The notes: generated by a model from the letters alone, not told the origin. 24,362 bases of DNA from an uncultured Oscillibacter sp. (GCA_946494635.1 CAMMCS010000011.1:1-24362), one strand, 5' to 3'. Shown: positions 1 through 7,483, numbered from the stretch's first letter. Made by a program: numbers and translations.

Positions 1-4
1 GCTT

Positions 5-58
5 CCAAACCGAACCCGCTTCACTGGGCTTCGGTTTGGGGCCGCCGCTTCGCGGTGG
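5..58 (+). terminator. Paired stem-loops at window start, second followed by T-run
   Basis: CCAAACCGAA (5-14) pairs with TTCGGTTTGG (30-39), extended by CCC/GGG. Immediately after, CCGCCGC (42-48) pairs with GCGGTGG (52-58), including one G-T pair, and is followed by TTTTG. The second hairpin fits a rho-independent terminator for a plus-strand gene lying left of the window. That gene is not visible, so the assignment is inference. Confidence 0.45.
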
Positions 59-100
59 TTTTGTCTGACCTTGAAAAAATATCGATTTTAACCTCCCCTT

Positions 101-144
101 CCAAAAAGAAAGACATGACCAACAGGTCATGTCTTTCTTTTTGG
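101..144. terminator. Bidirectional intrinsic terminator, 20-bp perfect stem
   Basis: The arms 101-120 and 125-144 are perfect reverse complements around the loop AACA. The inner core (GACATGACC/GGTCATGTC) is flanked by an A-rich left arm and a T-rich right arm, the usual layout of a terminator that works in both directions. It could end transcripts from the left and the minus-strand transcript of the 1960-1029 gene pair, although about 880 bases separate it from that pair. Confidence 0.7.
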
Positions 145-149
145 GTTTC

Positions 150-278
150 GCGGGCCGCGGGCCCGCTTCACCCTTCGGTGATTCAAATGCTCGGCGGAAG
201 TGAATTCCGCCTGCGCTGAGGTTTTGCCGGCGGCAAAACGCTCGTACGGCGCAAAAGCGCCGCCGGCCAGATGGCCGG
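150..278. repeat. Array of consecutive short GC-rich stem-loops
   Basis: Six stem-loops follow each other with little spacer: GCGGGC/GCCCGC (150-166), CACC/GGTG (169-180), GGCGGAA/TTCCGCC (193-211), GTTTTGCC/GGCAAAAC (221-239), GGCGC/GCGCC with an AAAA loop (248-261), and CCGGCC/GGCCGG (263-278). A further one, GCGGC/GCCGC, sits at 374-386. The pattern is seen directly. That it is an interspersed stem-loop repeat of this lineage, rather than part of a gene, is inference. Confidence 0.45.
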
Positions 279-1028
279 TTGCGCGGCTCTCCTGAAGTTT
301 TTTGAACCTCGAGCATATCAGCTTTAACCGTCTCTTCCAATTGGACATCATACGGACGCCCGCTTTTTCAAAGGCGGCTTTGCCGCAAGGGTGTGGCCGT
401 AATGGCAGAAACAGAATCTGGGGGGCAAGGCACAACGCATTGCCCCTCAGATTTTGTTTTTGAAGGCCCCATCCAACATCGCAATCAGGAGAAATGACGT
501 TATATGGGGTACCGCTCCTGAGAGAAGATTGAAAGTGAACGGGTAACGGCAATATGCGGGGCAGAACAGCTGTGCCTGCGGGGCATGGGAGCCTTTATGG
601 AGAACACATGGGTCATAGCCGACGTAACGATGGCTGCCACGGGGTGATCGCTGGCACCGCAGAGCCGAAGATCTCGCTCGGGATCGTTGTCCGGAATAAG
701 GGAGCATCTGCAGGATCCGGAATATGGGCGGCGGAGAAACTGAGGCCTGCACGGCGCCCGCGCATTGCAGAGGTGCGGCCCGGGGCAGGGGACAGGCAGA
801 CACGCCGATCCGCTGCTTCATCGGAAGAAGGGCCTCGGGCTCCGGGGGGGGCTTCATCGGACCTTGCGCTCAGGGCGGCTGGGGCGATACGCTTGGACCG
901 AGAGCAGAAGAGAGGGGGCTGATCGTGCTGGAGGTACGGGCGGAAGCCCGGAGCCATGCATCGAAGAAACGGTTCGGGGATGTCCCCCAATCGTTGGGGC
1001 GTTCATATGCCACAGGAAGGACTTCATT
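279..1028. other. Gene-free stretch, nothing recognisable
   Basis: Several overlapping open frames exist on both strands, such as minus-strand frames reaching 125-141 codons. Their predicted peptides are rich in Arg, Pro, Ala and Ser without domain-like patterns, and no frame has a convincing ribosome binding site. The open frames are explained by high GC content. I see no RNA gene or mobile-element protein. The stretch could be decayed sequence downstream of the sigma-like gene pair. Confidence 0.4.
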
Positions 1029-1544
1029 TTAGATAGCAGTATAGAGAAGAAGAGCCCTCCGGAGATCATCCACGGTCTGGCAGAGCTCCTGCTCAGTCAT
1101 CCCCAGCGTGCTGCGGGCTTCCTCCAGATCATCTCCCCCGGCCAGCCGGATGGCCAGATGGAATTGCTTCTCGGGAAGGCGGCTCAGAAAGTCCCACAGG
1201 AGGACGCCGTTGGTGAAGTCCCCGTGATGGGTGGGAAGGCGGTTCAGAAATGTCTCATCGCTGTCGGGCGCAGCGGGTACATCCAGGGAGAGAAGCCGAT
1301 ACACCCGATCTTGGCGAAGCTGCTTCTCCACAAGGATGGCACTGCCGATCTGCCCATAGACATAGGGCCAGAAGCCGGGGGAGGAGAGAGGGCGGAACTG
1401 GCGAAAAGCGGTGAAGAAAGCGGCCCAGGCAATCGAACGGTATTCTTCATCACGGACGCTTACGCCATGGCAGGTGCAGAGTTGGCAGATGATTTCCTCC
1501 ACCCAGAGCTGCTCATGACGGGAAAGCCGTCGGATATGCCTCAT
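1029..1544 (-). CDS. Small sigma-70-like protein, divergent
   Basis: This 171-aa protein resembles a shortened sigma factor. Residues about 30-95 follow the region-2 pattern: an acidic/aromatic helix (EEYRSIAWAAFFTAFRQF), then FWPYVYGQIGSAI in the place where sigma factors carry the F-x-Y-x-x-x-x-I-R-x-A-I segment. The C-terminal 50 residues (LPEKQF, then a helix-turn-helix-like stretch) could be a degenerate region 4. It starts at an ATG that overlaps the stop of the upstream gene (ATGA), so the two are probably translationally coupled. Family membership is by pattern only. Alternatives are a sigma-like activator of a decayed element or an unrelated helical DNA-binding protein. A plus-strand frame over the same DNA (765-1580) looks like a shadow. 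Confidence 0.5.
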   Translation of the reverse strand: MRHIRRLSRHEQLWVEEIICQLCTCHGVSVRDEEYRSIAWAAFFTAFRQFRPLSSPGFWPYVYGQIGSAILVEKQLRQDRVYRLLSLDVPAAPDSDETFLNRLPTHHGDFTNGVLLWDFLSRLPEKQFHLAIRLAGGDDLEEARSTLGMTEQELCQTVDDLRRALLLYTAI

Positions 1545-1960
1545 ATGTGGGATGCCGCCTTCCGGCGCTTGCGGTTCTGAGGCTTGGGGACTGGGGAGGG
1601 AGCGGCCAGGCCGTCGTACTGCCCGACCCAGCAGTCCAGTGCCTCCTGCCAGTACATGAGATAGGACAGAGGGGGCTCCAGTCCTTTGCGGCGGAGCATC
1701 GCCCCCAGCGGATGATGCGTGCGGACGCCGGCCTGGGTGAATGTCAGATTATAAGGCCCCTTGGGGTCTAAACGGAGAAACCGGCCGTCGGGGCTGATCT
1801 GAAGGTGGAAGGCAGCCGTGCCTTGGAGGGCGTGGTGAAACGATTTATTCTGGCTGAGCCGGTTCTCCAAAGAGAGGGTGAGCCGGAATACGTTGATGCG
1901 GGCCGCGGGAGGAGGGACATCCTCAAAACGGGAGAAATCGAGATCAAAGTCTTGCAACAC
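1541..1960 (-). CDS. Hypothetical protein, partner of sigma-like gene
   Basis: This 139-aa protein has no function I can name. The GTG start (1958-1960) is supported by AAAAGGAGG eight bases upstream on the minus strand. The N-terminal part reads as alternating hydrophobic strands, with RINVFRLTLSLENRLS and then FHLQISPDGRFLRLDPKG, suggesting a small beta domain. The middle is aromatic (YLMYWQEALDCWVGQYD), and the C-terminus is a Pro-rich then strongly basic tail (PQNRKRRK). No signal peptide or membrane segment is evident. It is the first gene of a two-gene unit and its stop overlaps the start of the sigma-like gene. That arrangement would suit a regulator or partner of the sigma-like protein, which is inference. 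Confidence 0.55.
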   Translation of the reverse strand: MLQDFDLDFSRFEDVPPPAARINVFRLTLSLENRLSQNKSFHHALQGTAAFHLQISPDGRFLRLDPKGPYNLTFTQAGVRTHHPLGAMLRRKGLEPPLSYLMYWQEALDCWVGQYDGLAAPSPVPKPQNRKRRKAASHI

Positions 1961-2192
1961 AAAGGAAACCTCCTTTTGAGTTTGGATAAAGTCGAATACG
2001 GCTCCATGTTCCCGACCGGGTCAATGCCTTGGCATCACAATGGTACAGAGCAGAGGGATACAAATCGGAGCTGAAGTTGAACAAGAGGATACCAAAATAT
2101 GCGAAAAAAATCCATTTATAATATGCAAGAAAATGCCGGAAAATACCGGAAAAAAGGGCAAACAATGGACGATGATTTAAAACTTCTGAAAT

Positions 2193-2201
2193 TGATATAA
2201 T
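2193..2201 (+). promoter_or_regulatory. Extended -10 promoter
   Basis: TGATATAAT matches the extended -10 form TGn-TATAAT exactly. No good -35 hexamer lies 16-18 bases upstream, which is tolerated with an extended -10. Transcription would begin near 2208 and run into the hairpin ending at 2452. No coding frame in between is convincing. Confidence 0.45.
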
Positions 2202-2204
2202 TTA

Positions 2205-2452
2205 ACTTTTGGGAAAAGAAGCGTTGCTCTGGATCTCTGTCTGTGATCTGTCGTGGGACTCGCGGCTGGCGAGCAGCCTTGCGGGCGATATTTTTGCTGA
2301 AAATGGAAAGACGCTTTCAGCTGCTTCAGATAGATGTGTCATGCAAGGCTCTGCCTTTTCAAGGGCGGTTCTGCAGCAGAGATGCAGCTGTGATATAAAA
2401 CAAGGACCTGCGGACTAAGGTGCTGTATACCTTCGTCCGTGGTTTTTGTTTT
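2205..2452 (+). ncRNA. Candidate short structured RNA of about 245 nt
   Basis: The segment lies between an extended -10 promoter and an intrinsic terminator. It contains GGCTG/CAGCC (2264-2278), GCTGAAA/TTTCAGC (2296-2321) and a longer-range pair CAGCTGC (2318-2324)/GCAGCTG (2384-2390) that competes with the second. It does not match any RNA family I can recognise; 6S RNA was considered but its closing stem is not evident. A 69-codon frame inside (2209-2418) lacks a good start and ribosome binding site. Confidence 0.3.
2397..2452 (+). terminator. Intrinsic terminator with T-rich tail
   Basis: The left arm AAAACAAGGACCTGCGGAC and beyond pairs imperfectly with the right arm ACCTTCGTCCGTGG, with loop GCTGTAT, and ends in TTTTTGTTTT. 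The outer A-rich and T-rich arms also make it usable on the minus strand, though no minus-strand gene sits immediately to the right. Confidence 0.6.
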
Positions 2453-2965
2453 GCGGTTAGGGTAGCTGCCGACCAGAGCTGAGCAGGCAGCCATTTGCCG
2501 GAGGCAGGTATCATCACGGCGCAGGACTTTGACCGGCAGAGCGTCTGACCCTGTGCCTTGATGTGCACTTTTGCTTTTATATAAAATTTAATTTTGATTT
2601 TAAATGTAAAGGGAAATGATAAGAAGCTATCAAATTCTGCCTGTATAATTTGATTACAAATATTTCGGATTTTATTAAAATTAGAAATATATTAAAATTT
2701 TTTTATCAGATATAAACATGTGCAGCAGAAAGGGAAGCACCGCGCTCTTTTGAGATTTTAAGATTTTCTGGATGCTTTTAAAAATCGATTCCTATTTTTA
2801 GTAAATATTGAAATTAGAAATTGCTCTTCAAAATTTTAAAGGTAAATAATCGTTTTATACTGCGACTAAACAGAATGTATAAAAATTATTTTTATATTGT
2901 GATAATTTGAAAAAATTTTCACAAACTAGACAAATTTGCGGATAAAGACTTGTAATATTAGTGTA
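2453..2965. other. Gene-free, very AT-rich upstream region
   Basis: No gene is visible. From about 2565 the base composition drops sharply to AT, in contrast to the GC-rich genes on both sides. It contains several AT palindromes, including TGAAAA-AA-TTTTCA (2908-2921) nested inside TTGTGA (2897-2902)/TCACAA (2919-2924). The position directly upstream of the transporter promoter fits a regulatory upstream region or a site for nucleoid proteins; this is inference. Confidence 0.4.
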
Positions 2966-2994
2966 TTTACAAATCTGTAAAATGTGAATAGAAT
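2966..2994 (+). promoter_or_regulatory. Sigma-A promoter of the YkvI-type transporter
   Basis: TTTACA (2966-2971), a 17-base spacer and TAGAAT (2989-2994) form a good vegetative promoter. The start site would be near 3001, directly at the proposed IclR operator, and the leader about 60 bases long. Confidence 0.6.
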
Positions 2995-2999
2995 AATAT

Positions 3000-3014
3000 T
3001 GAAATTGAATTTTA
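3000..3014 (+). promoter_or_regulatory. Putative IclR-type operator, site 1
   Basis: TGAAAT-TGA-ATTTTA is a near-perfect 6-3-6 inverted repeat lying on the expected transcription start. A 20-base stretch starting at 2999 recurs exactly, in inverted orientation, at 7480-7499 before the large operon. E. coli IclR binds a related palindrome (TGGAAAT-n-ATTTCCA). Assignment to the regulator at 7183-6386 is inference from position and motif. Confidence 0.5.
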
Positions 3015-3059
3015 TTTTAATGGTACGCAACAAGATTAAAAAAGGAGATTGAGAGGACT

Positions 3060-4211
3060 ATGGAGAAGAAAAAAATGTCCATCCCTGTGTCCGTTGGTAT
3101 TGCCAGCACCTGGTTCGGCATGCATTGCGGGTCGGGCTTTGCGACAGGCTCCCAGTACACCATTTACTACAGCAAGTATGGCTGGCTGGCACTCATCATG
3201 CCCGTCATTACTTGGCTGGTGCTGGCGGTAGCTTTCTACTTCATTTTTGAGTACTGCCGGATCACCAAGGTGTCCTCCTACAAGGACTATGCCTCAAATG
3301 TGTTCATCAAGAAGATCGGCATTGTATTTATCATAGCCATCGACCTATGGTCCCTGTGTGCACAGATTTTGGGCGTTTCCGGTATTTTGGCCGGCTCCGG
3401 CTCCCTGTTTGAGGAGTACAACGTCAACTACTGGATTGGCGTGGCTGTGGCCGGTGCCATTGTCCTGGGCATGGTCGTGTTCGGCTCCCGGGTTATGATG
3501 CGGATTTCTACTTATCTGACGATCGGCCTGCTGGTCTGCATTACCATCCTGGGCTTTGTGGGCGCTGCCCAGAACTGGGACAACTTCGTGCAGGTGGTCG
3601 CCAACCGGGAAAATGACGGCGGCTCCTTCCTGGATGCCCTGGGCTCCGCACTGACCTATTCCGGCGTCCAGATCGGCTCCATGTTCGCTGTCTGCTCCAT
3701 GGCCCCGGAGCTGAAGGATACCAAGGACTCCGCCAAGACTGCCTTCGGCGGCGCGTTCCTGAACCTGATCATGCTGCAGATCCTGGGCCTGGTCATGATC
3801 GCCAACTATCCCGAGATCAATGCCGAGACGCTGCCTGTCCTGACGGCCCTGTCCGCCATCGGCATCCCGGTGCTGCGGATCCTGTACGCCATCATGCTGT
3901 TCCTGGCCCTGATCTCCACCGGCGCCGGTTGCGCCTTCGCCATTGTTACCCGGTTTAAGGGGATCATTGCGAAGTGGTTCAAGTGCAGCGAGACCATCTC
4001 CGGTGTCATCATTGCCCTGGTGATGATGGCCATTGGCGTGTTCGGTTCCCAGTTCGGACTTACCGCCATCTTCTCCACCGGCTATGGATTCCTGTCCAAG
4101 CTGGCCTGGCCTCTGGGCATCCTACCTGCCATCATTATCCTGCCGATCCGCATTTACTACCTCAAGAAGAGCGGCGGCAAGTATGACTACCCTGCCAAGG
4201 CTGAGCAGTAA
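3060..4211 (+). CDS. YkvI-type membrane transporter
   Basis: This 383-aa polytopic membrane protein resembles the YkvI family (COG3949), thought to have the LeuT/APC fold. It has about ten or eleven hydrophobic segments. The first carries a Gly/Ser-rich unwound stretch (WFGMHCGSGFATGSQ, near residues 18-33), as expected of the substrate- and ion-binding helix in that fold. There is no signal peptide, and a basic tail ends the protein. The ATG at 3060 follows AAAGGAG (3041-3047) at a somewhat long spacing. It is the first gene of a rightward unit with the flavin enzyme behind it, and its promoter shares an operator-like repeat with the catabolic operon at 7523. Uptake of that operon's substrate is therefore likely. 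The substrate itself is unknown. Confidence 0.75.
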   Translation: MEKKKMSIPVSVGIASTWFGMHCGSGFATGSQYTIYYSKYGWLALIMPVITWLVLAVAFYFIFEYCRITKVSSYKDYASNVFIKKIGIVFIIAIDLWSLCAQILGVSGILAGSGSLFEEYNVNYWIGVAVAGAIVLGMVVFGSRVMMRISTYLTIGLLVCITILGFVGAAQNWDNFVQVVANRENDGGSFLDALGSALTYSGVQIGSMFAVCSMAPELKDTKDSAKTAFGGAFLNLIMLQILGLVMIANYPEINAETLPVLTALSAIGIPVLRILYAIMLFLALISTGAGCAFAIVTRFKGIIAKWFKCSETISGVIIALVMMAIGVFGSQFGLTAIFSTGYGFLSKLAWPLGILPAIIILPIRIYYLKKSGGKYDYPAKAEQ

Positions 4212-4238
4212 ATTCATCCGGATTACTTCCTTAAATTA

Positions 4239-4268
4239 GGAGCCGCCCGCCCTACGGCGGGCGGCTCC
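4239..4268. other. Strong intergenic hairpin without T-run
   Basis: GGAGCCGCCCGCC (4239-4251) pairs perfectly with 4256-4268 around CTAC. No T-run follows on either strand, so it is unlikely to be an efficient intrinsic terminator. It may instead set the relative level of the transporter and flavin-enzyme messages by stabilising the upstream RNA end. Confidence 0.5.
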
Positions 4269-4373
4269 AACCGGGAAAAACCAAACCATACCGGGCCGTG
4301 CGGAGTATACGGCTGAACAGACCTGAAGTCCCGTATATTTCAGGGACAGAGAAATGAGGAAAAGGAGTTATTT

Positions 4374-6293
4374 ATGAAGTTGTTTACCAGAACCAAAATC
4401 GGCAACATGACCCTAAAGAACCGCATCATCATGTGCCCTATGGGGAACAAGACTGATCCGGACGGCGGCGTCCAGGAGCGTAACATCGACTATTTCGTGG
4501 AGCGTGCCAAGGGCGGCTGCGCCGCCATCTTCACCGGTGCCTTTATGTGTACGGAGGAATTTGAGACCCGCGGCTGCAATGTGCTCTATAATTTCTCCCA
4601 TGTAGACCGGCTGAACCTGCTGGTAGACAAGGTCCACGCCTACGACTGCAAGCTGGTGGTGCAGCTGACCGCAGGCCTGGGCCGCATGGGTTACACAGAT
4701 CCGACCCGCCCGCCGTATTCCGCCAGCGATACGGAGACCTTCTATTTTAAGGGCGTTTTCTGCAAGCCCTTTACCGTGGACCAGATCCACTACATGGTCA
4801 AGGCAATGGGCAATTCCGCGATGCTGGCTAAGAAGGCCGGCGCTGACGCGGTTGAGCTCCACTGCTATGGCGGATACCTGATCGACCAGTTCCAGACGGC
4901 CCTGTGGAACAAGCGGACGGACGAGTACGGCGGCAGCCTGGAGAACCGGATGCGCTTTACCATGGAAATCATCCGGGAGGTGCAGAAGACCTGCGGCCCG
5001 GACTTCCCCATCATTGTGAAGTTCTGTGTGACCCATGACATGGGAGATGCTCCCGGCTATCATGACATGGCCGAGGGGCTTGAGATGGCCAAAATGTATG
5101 AGGCAGCCGGCGTGGCTGCCCTCCATGTGGACGTGGGCTGCTACGATGCCTGGTACAAGGCCATCACTACCTGCTACAACAAGGAAGGGCACCAGCTCTT
5201 CGCTGCAAGGGCGGTGAAGAAGGCGGTCTCCATCCCTGTCATCACCCAGGGCAAGCTGTTTGACCCGTTAAAGGCAGAGGCTGTCCTGGAGGACGGCGAC
5301 GCCGACATCGTCGGCCTGGGCCATCAGATGCTGACGGATCCATACTGGCCCCAGAAGGTCAAGGAGGGCCGGTACTACGATATCGTGCCCTGCATCGGCT
5401 GCAACGAGTGCATGTTCACCAGCCGCAACGGCCAGTACCGCCACTGCGCCGTCAATCCCCTGTGCTACCACGAGAAGGACTATCCCCTCATCCCTGCCGA
5501 GACACCCAGGAAGGTGCTGGTTATCGGCGGCGGCCCCGGCGGCATGATGGCGGCCATCACGGCTGCGTCCCGCGGCCACGACGTAACGCTGTGGGAGAAG
5601 GAGACCTGTTTGGGCGGCAACATGGTGGCCGCTGGCGCGCCTGATTTCAAGGTTGATGTAAAGCGCTATGAGACGTACCTTGTTCAGCAGATCCACATGT
5701 CCGGCGTCAAGGTGGTGCTCAATAAGACCGCCACCGCCGAAGAGGTTCTGAAGGGCGGCTTTGATGCGGTGATCCTGGCTGCCGGCTCCCGCAACATTAT
5801 CCCCAGGATCAAGGGCATCGACGGGCCCAATGTCATGACCGCCAATGAGGCCATGTGCGGCAAGCCCCTGACCGGCAAGGTGCTGGTCATCGGCGGCGGC
5901 CTGGTGGGCATGGAGGCAGCCCTGCAGTTTGACGAGACCGCGGAGAAGGTCACGGTGGTAGAGATGGCGGACGCCATTCTGACAACCCTGGAGGAGAACC
6001 TGAACAACACCCAGGCCCTCAACGCCATGATCGAGAGCTCCCGGATCGACATTGTCACTTCCGCCTCCGTTACCGAGGTCGGGGACGGCTATGCCATCTA
6101 TGAGAAGGACGGCAAGTCCGTGAAGATCGACTGCGACACCGTGGTGGTGGCGGTCGGTTACCACTCCAACAACGAGCTGGACGAGGCGCTGTGGGATCAG
6201 TTTGCGTTCTACCGCAACATCGTGCCGGAGAAAGCCCCCGGCAAGATTGTCCAGGTGGTTCACGCTGGCTTCCACGCCGGCCGCCTGGTGTAA
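4374..6293 (+). CDS. FMN/4Fe-4S/FAD enoate reductase-like oxidoreductase
   Basis: This 639-aa protein has the layout of 2,4-dienoyl-CoA reductase (FadH), BaiCD/BaiH and trimethylamine dehydrogenase. It has an N-terminal FMN-binding TIM barrel of the Old Yellow Enzyme type (about 1-335), then a 4Fe-4S site with C340, C343, C346 and C358. A FAD-binding GxGxxG follows at 385-390 and an NAD(P)-binding GxGxxG at 507-512. The barrel motif reads ELHCYGGYLIDQF, so the usual OYE His-His/Asn pair is not preserved; the GYL tyrosine matches the catalytic Tyr region of dienoyl-CoA reductase. Such enzymes typically reduce activated C=C bonds with NAD(P)H in the cytosol. AAAGGAG precedes the ATG. The neighbours suggest a role on an unsaturated intermediate of the catabolic pathway. 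The substrate cannot be read from sequence. Confidence 0.85.
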   Translation: MKLFTRTKIGNMTLKNRIIMCPMGNKTDPDGGVQERNIDYFVERAKGGCAAIFTGAFMCTEEFETRGCNVLYNFSHVDRLNLLVDKVHAYDCKLVVQLTAGLGRMGYTDPTRPPYSASDTETFYFKGVFCKPFTVDQIHYMVKAMGNSAMLAKKAGADAVELHCYGGYLIDQFQTALWNKRTDEYGGSLENRMRFTMEIIREVQKTCGPDFPIIVKFCVTHDMGDAPGYHDMAEGLEMAKMYEAAGVAALHVDVGCYDAWYKAITTCYNKEGHQLFAARAVKKAVSIPVITQGKLFDPLKAEAVLEDGDADIVGLGHQMLTDPYWPQKVKEGRYYDIVPCIGCNECMFTSRNGQYRHCAVNPLCYHEKDYPLIPAETPRKVLVIGGGPGGMMAAITAASRGHDVTLWEKETCLGGNMVAAGAPDFKVDVKRYETYLVQQIHMSGVKVVLNKTATAEEVLKGGFDAVILAAGSRNIIPRIKGIDGPNVMTANEAMCGKPLTGKVLVIGGGLVGMEAALQFDETAEKVTVVEMADAILTTLEENLNNTQALNAMIESSRIDIVTSASVTEVGDGYAIYEKDGKSVKIDCDTVVVAVGYHSNNELDEALWDQFAFYRNIVPEKAPGKIVQVVHAGFHAGRLV

Positions 6294-6331
6294 AAAAGAC
6301 CCCCGCCTGCCCTGTACGGGGCGGGCGGGGG
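6292..6331 (-). terminator. Terminator of the IclR-type gene
   Basis: A 13-bp GC stem (from 6300 to 6331, loop TGTA region) is followed on the minus strand by TCTTTTTT, which overlaps the stop codon of the convergent flavin enzyme. On the plus strand it is followed only by CTGTTGT, so it should work best for the minus-strand gene and possibly weakly for both. Confidence 0.75.
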
Positions 6332-6385
6332 CTGTTGTCTGCGCTGAAGAGCTTCCCTGCCGGAAAACGGTGGGGAAGGGCGGAG

Positions 6386-7183
6386 TCAGAGCAGTTCCGC
6401 AGTCTGCATGTGGGAGAAGATGGGACGGCATTCCTCATAGAGCTTGGCCAGGACGCTCCGCATGGTGGAGGCCAGCAGGGGGATGCTCTCCTGGGTGATC
6501 TGATAGATGGTGCCGCTGATGCTGATGGTGGCAAAAATCTCCCCGTTGGAGCTGTTTACCGGAAGGGCGATGCACCGCATGCCCAGCACGCCCTCCTCGT
6601 CATTCACCGCATAGCCGAGGGTCAGGATCTTCTCCAGATCCGCCTCCAGCTCCGCCCGGGAACACAGGGTTTTGGGCGTCAGGGGAGTGAGGGATTCCTT
6701 CTGGTAGTAACGGTTGCGGTCATTCCGGGACATCCCGCTGAGAAAGACCTTGCCGCAGGCGGTGGTGTACAGGGGGAAGGACTGCCCCAGATGGTGATAG
6801 ACGCGGATCATCTGGTGGGTGGCGATGACCTCGTCCACATAGGTAACAGTGTCCCCGTTCTGGACGGCCAGGGCGGTGGAGAGGTTGGTCCGCTTGGCGA
6901 TCTCCTGCAGGTAATGGTGGAGCAGCTGATTGAGTGAGAGGTTTTCCCGGATGGAGTTTCCCACCCAGAGGAACTTGTAGGAGAGGCTGTAAAGCTGGGT
7001 TTCCGCGTTTTGGTTGGCATAGCCGTTTTCGATCATCGCGTTGAGGATCCGCATGGCGGTGCTGGCGGGAATCCCGCTTTTCTCCGCGATATCGTTCAGC
7101 CGCATGGGCCTTCCTGTAAAGGTCATGGTTTCCAGAATCTGAAACATCCGGTCAATGGACTGGTTGGAGGCATTTTTCTCCAT
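6386..7183 (-). CDS. IclR-family transcriptional regulator
   Basis: This 265-aa regulator has an N-terminal winged helix-turn-helix (about 10-70). The recognition part, LNDIAEKSGIPASTAMRILNAMIENGY, is typical of IclR. A C-terminal ligand-binding domain follows (about 80-255), with the conserved LPLYTTACGKVFL-like segment and GYAVNDEEGVLGMRCIALPV. I chose the ATG at 7183 because GAGGTG lies just upstream; a start at 7282 would add 33 atypical residues and run through the proposed operator. It lies divergent to the 13-gene operon and convergent to the flavin enzyme. Family members usually repress catabolic genes until a pathway acid binds, and a shared inverted repeat upstream of both flanking units supports local control. 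Confidence 0.88.
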   Translation of the reverse strand: MEKNASNQSIDRMFQILETMTFTGRPMRLNDIAEKSGIPASTAMRILNAMIENGYANQNAETQLYSLSYKFLWVGNSIRENLSLNQLLHHYLQEIAKRTNLSTALAVQNGDTVTYVDEVIATHQMIRVYHHLGQSFPLYTTACGKVFLSGMSRNDRNRYYQKESLTPLTPKTLCSRAELEADLEKILTLGYAVNDEEGVLGMRCIALPVNSSNGEIFATISISGTIYQITQESIPLLASTMRSVLAKLYEECRPIFSHMQTAELL

Positions 7184-7220
7184 GTTCTGCACCTCAGTTC
7201 CTGAGAAGTCTTTTTTCTTT

Positions 7221-7249
7221 ACAATACCACAGATTTGCGTGGGATGCAA
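7221..7249 (-). promoter_or_regulatory. Probable promoter of the IclR-type gene
   Basis: On the minus strand, TTGCAT (7249-7244), 17 bases and TATTGT (7226-7221) form an acceptable vegetative promoter. A second option, TTGAAA (7282-7277) with TACAAA (7259-7254), would overlap the proposed operator directly. Confidence 0.4.
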
Positions 7250-7266
7250 GAAGTTTGTACTATAAA

Positions 7267-7281
7267 TGAAATATGATTTCA
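7267..7281. promoter_or_regulatory. Putative IclR-type operator, site 2
   Basis: TGAAAT-ATG-ATTTCA is a perfect 6-3-6 inverted repeat upstream of the regulator gene. It matches the sites at 3000-3014 and 7484-7498, so autoregulation is likely. Confidence 0.5.
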
Positions 7282-7441
7282 ATTACAGAGAGGAAGAGAC
7301 AGAGAATAGAAAAAGTGAAAGGTCTATCTTTCCTGTAAAATAATGCTCGAAATTTGCTAAAAAATAATAAAAATCTGATTTTTGTGAAAAATATATATAA
7401 AGTAAGCGTTTTTCTCTACATCTGGTACTTTTAAAAATCTA

Positions 7442-7471
7442 TTGACATCTGCCATACAAACGCGCTACAAT
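7442..7471 (+). promoter_or_regulatory. Sigma-A promoter of the 13-gene operon
   Basis: TTGACA (7442-7447), an 18-base spacer and TACAAT (7466-7471) lie just upstream of the first operon gene. The expected start is near 7478, giving a leader of about 45 bases that contains the proposed operator. Confidence 0.65.
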
Positions 7472-7483
7472 CAAGTTACAAAA

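Noticed and set aside
127..552. A 141-codon minus-strand frame through the stem-loop array
   Set aside because: It reads across several hairpins and ends in the terminator. Basic, low-information composition and lack of a ribosome binding site argue for a non-coding repeat.
765..1580. A 271-codon plus-strand frame
   Set aside because: It overlaps both minus-strand genes, which have an AGGAGG start and an ATGA coupling. Its peptide has no recognisable pattern and no binding site before its ATG.
2165..2200. An 11-codon frame beginning ATGGACGATG
   Set aside because: It overlaps the proposed -10 element and has no binding site; too short to support.
2209..2418. A 69-codon plus-strand frame
   Set aside because: No suitable ribosome binding site, composition not protein-like, and it lies within a possible RNA bounded by promoter and terminator.
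2897..2924. CRP-like site
   Set aside because: TTGTGA and TCACAA are separated by 16 bases, not the six of a CRP site.
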